The notes under the pieces are model-generated. The model did not search any database, was not told the origin of the DNA, and saw nothing but the letters and a program-made list of their open reading frames with translations. This document shows positions 41,564-42,211 of a stretch of 42,211 bases of DNA, piece by piece. The stretch spans positions 62,501 through 104,711 of the forward strand of contig MCFG01000250.1 in the NCBI GenBank assembly GCA_002104895.1. Reading direction: 5' to 3'. The translations under genes and the position numbers were made by a program. The DNA comes from Anaeromyces robustus. Taxonomy: Eukaryota > Neocallimastigomycota > Neocallimastigomycetes > Neocallimastigales > Neocallimastigaceae. How positions within the stretch are numbered: position 1 is the first letter of the stretch; each line of letters starts with the position of its first letter.

Positions 41564-42211
41564 ATGGTACGAAATTTTTATAATAGTAACGAAAATAGCA
41601 ATGTTTTTGTTCGTGGATTCCGCTGTTATGGAACTGATATTAACAACACTAGCATTATCTTCATCAATGGCCTTCACTCATGGACCAATGCATATATGAT
41701 GGATTTTCTGGAATCAAATCTTAAGGAATTCAACAAGTACATTCTTTCAGTTAAACGATCTATGTGTTCTAGAGGTTGGTATTTTAGGATCAAAGTTTTA
41801 TCATCTGACTTTAAATTCGATGATTTCAAAAAGAAATTTGTATCATATATCTCAAATGCTAGCTTGTCGTATAGTAATTGCACTCATTATATTCGTAAAA
41901 GGTCACTTCAACAGATCAGAAATCAACTATTTTCTCCTTCAACAAACTTTAATGATTCAATTAATAACCAAAGTAATTCTACAACAAACTTAAATGATTC
42001 AATTAATAACCAAAGTAAGTCTACAACAAACTTAAATGATTCAATCAATAATCAAAGAAATTCTACAACAAACTTAAATGATTCAATTAATAACCAAAGT
42101 AATTCTACTACAACATCCTCACAATCTAATACTTCAGATTCTTTCCAACGCAACTCATTAGTTAGTATACACTCTAATCTCAACACTCTTAATTCTATCA
42201 AAGATAAGTTT
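41564..42211 (+). CDS. N-terminal part of an unknown protein, possibly ORF of a non-LTR retrotransposon (runs off the window)
   Basis: ATG at 41564; 216 codons remain open to the window end, so the gene is incomplete. Residues about 15-112 form a compact alpha/beta-looking domain (FVRGFRCYGTDINNTSIIFI, then SRGWYFRIKVLSSDFKFDDF), followed by a basic stretch (HYIRKRSLQQIRNQ), then four Asn/Ser/Thr-rich 14-residue repeats (STTNLNDSINNQSN type). The last visible residues (SLVSIHSNLNTLNSIKDKF) resemble the start of an endonuclease/exonuclease domain as found in LINE-type ORFs, but this is only a resemblance. GC content is higher and codon use differs from neighbouring genes, consistent with a mobile element. 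The alternative is an ordinary nucleic-acid-binding gene with a repeat linker. Confidence 0.5.
   Translation, partial: MVRNFYNSNENSNVFVRGFRCYGTDINNTSIIFINGLHSWTNAYMMDFLESNLKEFNKYILSVKRSMCSRGWYFRIKVLSSDFKFDDFKKKFVSYISNASLSYSNCTHYIRKRSLQQIRNQLFSPSTNFNDSINNQSNSTTNLNDSINNQSKSTTNLNDSINNQRNSTTNLNDSINNQSNSTTTSSQSNTSDSFQRNSLVSIHSNLNTLNSIKDKF
41936..42103 (+). repeat. 42-bp coding tandem repeat, four units
   Basis: Units at 41936, 41978, 42020 and 42062, each 42 bp (14 codons). They are almost identical at nucleotide level, with one or two substitutions, so expansion is recent. They form the Asn/Ser/Thr-rich linker of the right-edge ORF. Confidence 0.9.

Overview
The window looks like nuclear DNA of an anaerobic gut fungus (Neocallimastigomycota). 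Three things point there: extremely AT-rich spacers full of A/T microsatellites, spliceosomal introns with GT..AG ends, and a secreted CotH-family protein ending in two fungal dockerin domains (21302-23923), which is the signature of fungal cellulosomes. Genes are islands of roughly 25-38% GC in DNA that is about 90% A+T. Genus and species cannot be told from the sequence alone.

Left part (1-20.5 kb): a secreted-protein island built with mirror symmetry. Repeat blocks A (480-1010, inverted partner 17270-17790, partial direct copy 3600-3960) and B (2262-3385, inverted partner 14078-15300) bracket a single-exon gene for a 2274-residue multi-lectin secreted protein (4867-11691). Between A and B on each side lies one small secreted cysteine-rich prepropeptide gene (1636-2124 minus, 16445-16693 plus). 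Both point outward and both have an Asp-Lys-Arg processing site. A further palindrome (12920-13885) of the same repeat family lies between. Two copies of a short inverted-repeat transposon (12184-12747 and 18899-19405) with matching termini and target duplications have been added independently. Decayed coding remnants lie at 18308-18676 and 20063-20526.

Middle part (21.3-34.6 kb): a three-exon CotH/dockerin gene (minus), then, after a 3.3-kb spacer, a sixteen-exon Sey1/RHD3-type GTPase gene (27228-31991, plus), convergent with a single-exon ankyrin-repeat gene (32727-34562, minus). The GTPase has an N-terminal hydrophobic leader where ordinary Sey1 starts in the cytosol, and it lacks the usual transmembrane hairpin. 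This is the most unusual gene of the window.

Right part (34.6-42.2 kb): long microsatellite-rich spacers, one gene with the codon bias of a strongly expressed gene for a small probably GPI-anchored cysteine-rich surface protein (38394-39071), and at the right edge a GC-richer unit with a strongly structured leader (40963-41065) and an ORF running off the window (41564-42211) that may be the 5' part of a non-LTR retrotransposon.

Taken together, most recognisable genes encode secretory-pathway or cell-surface products (lectin giant, Cys-rich peptides, dockerin protein, GPI-type protein, leader-bearing GTPase). Exon structures were deduced by reading frame, splice consensus and family motifs, and have no transcript support.
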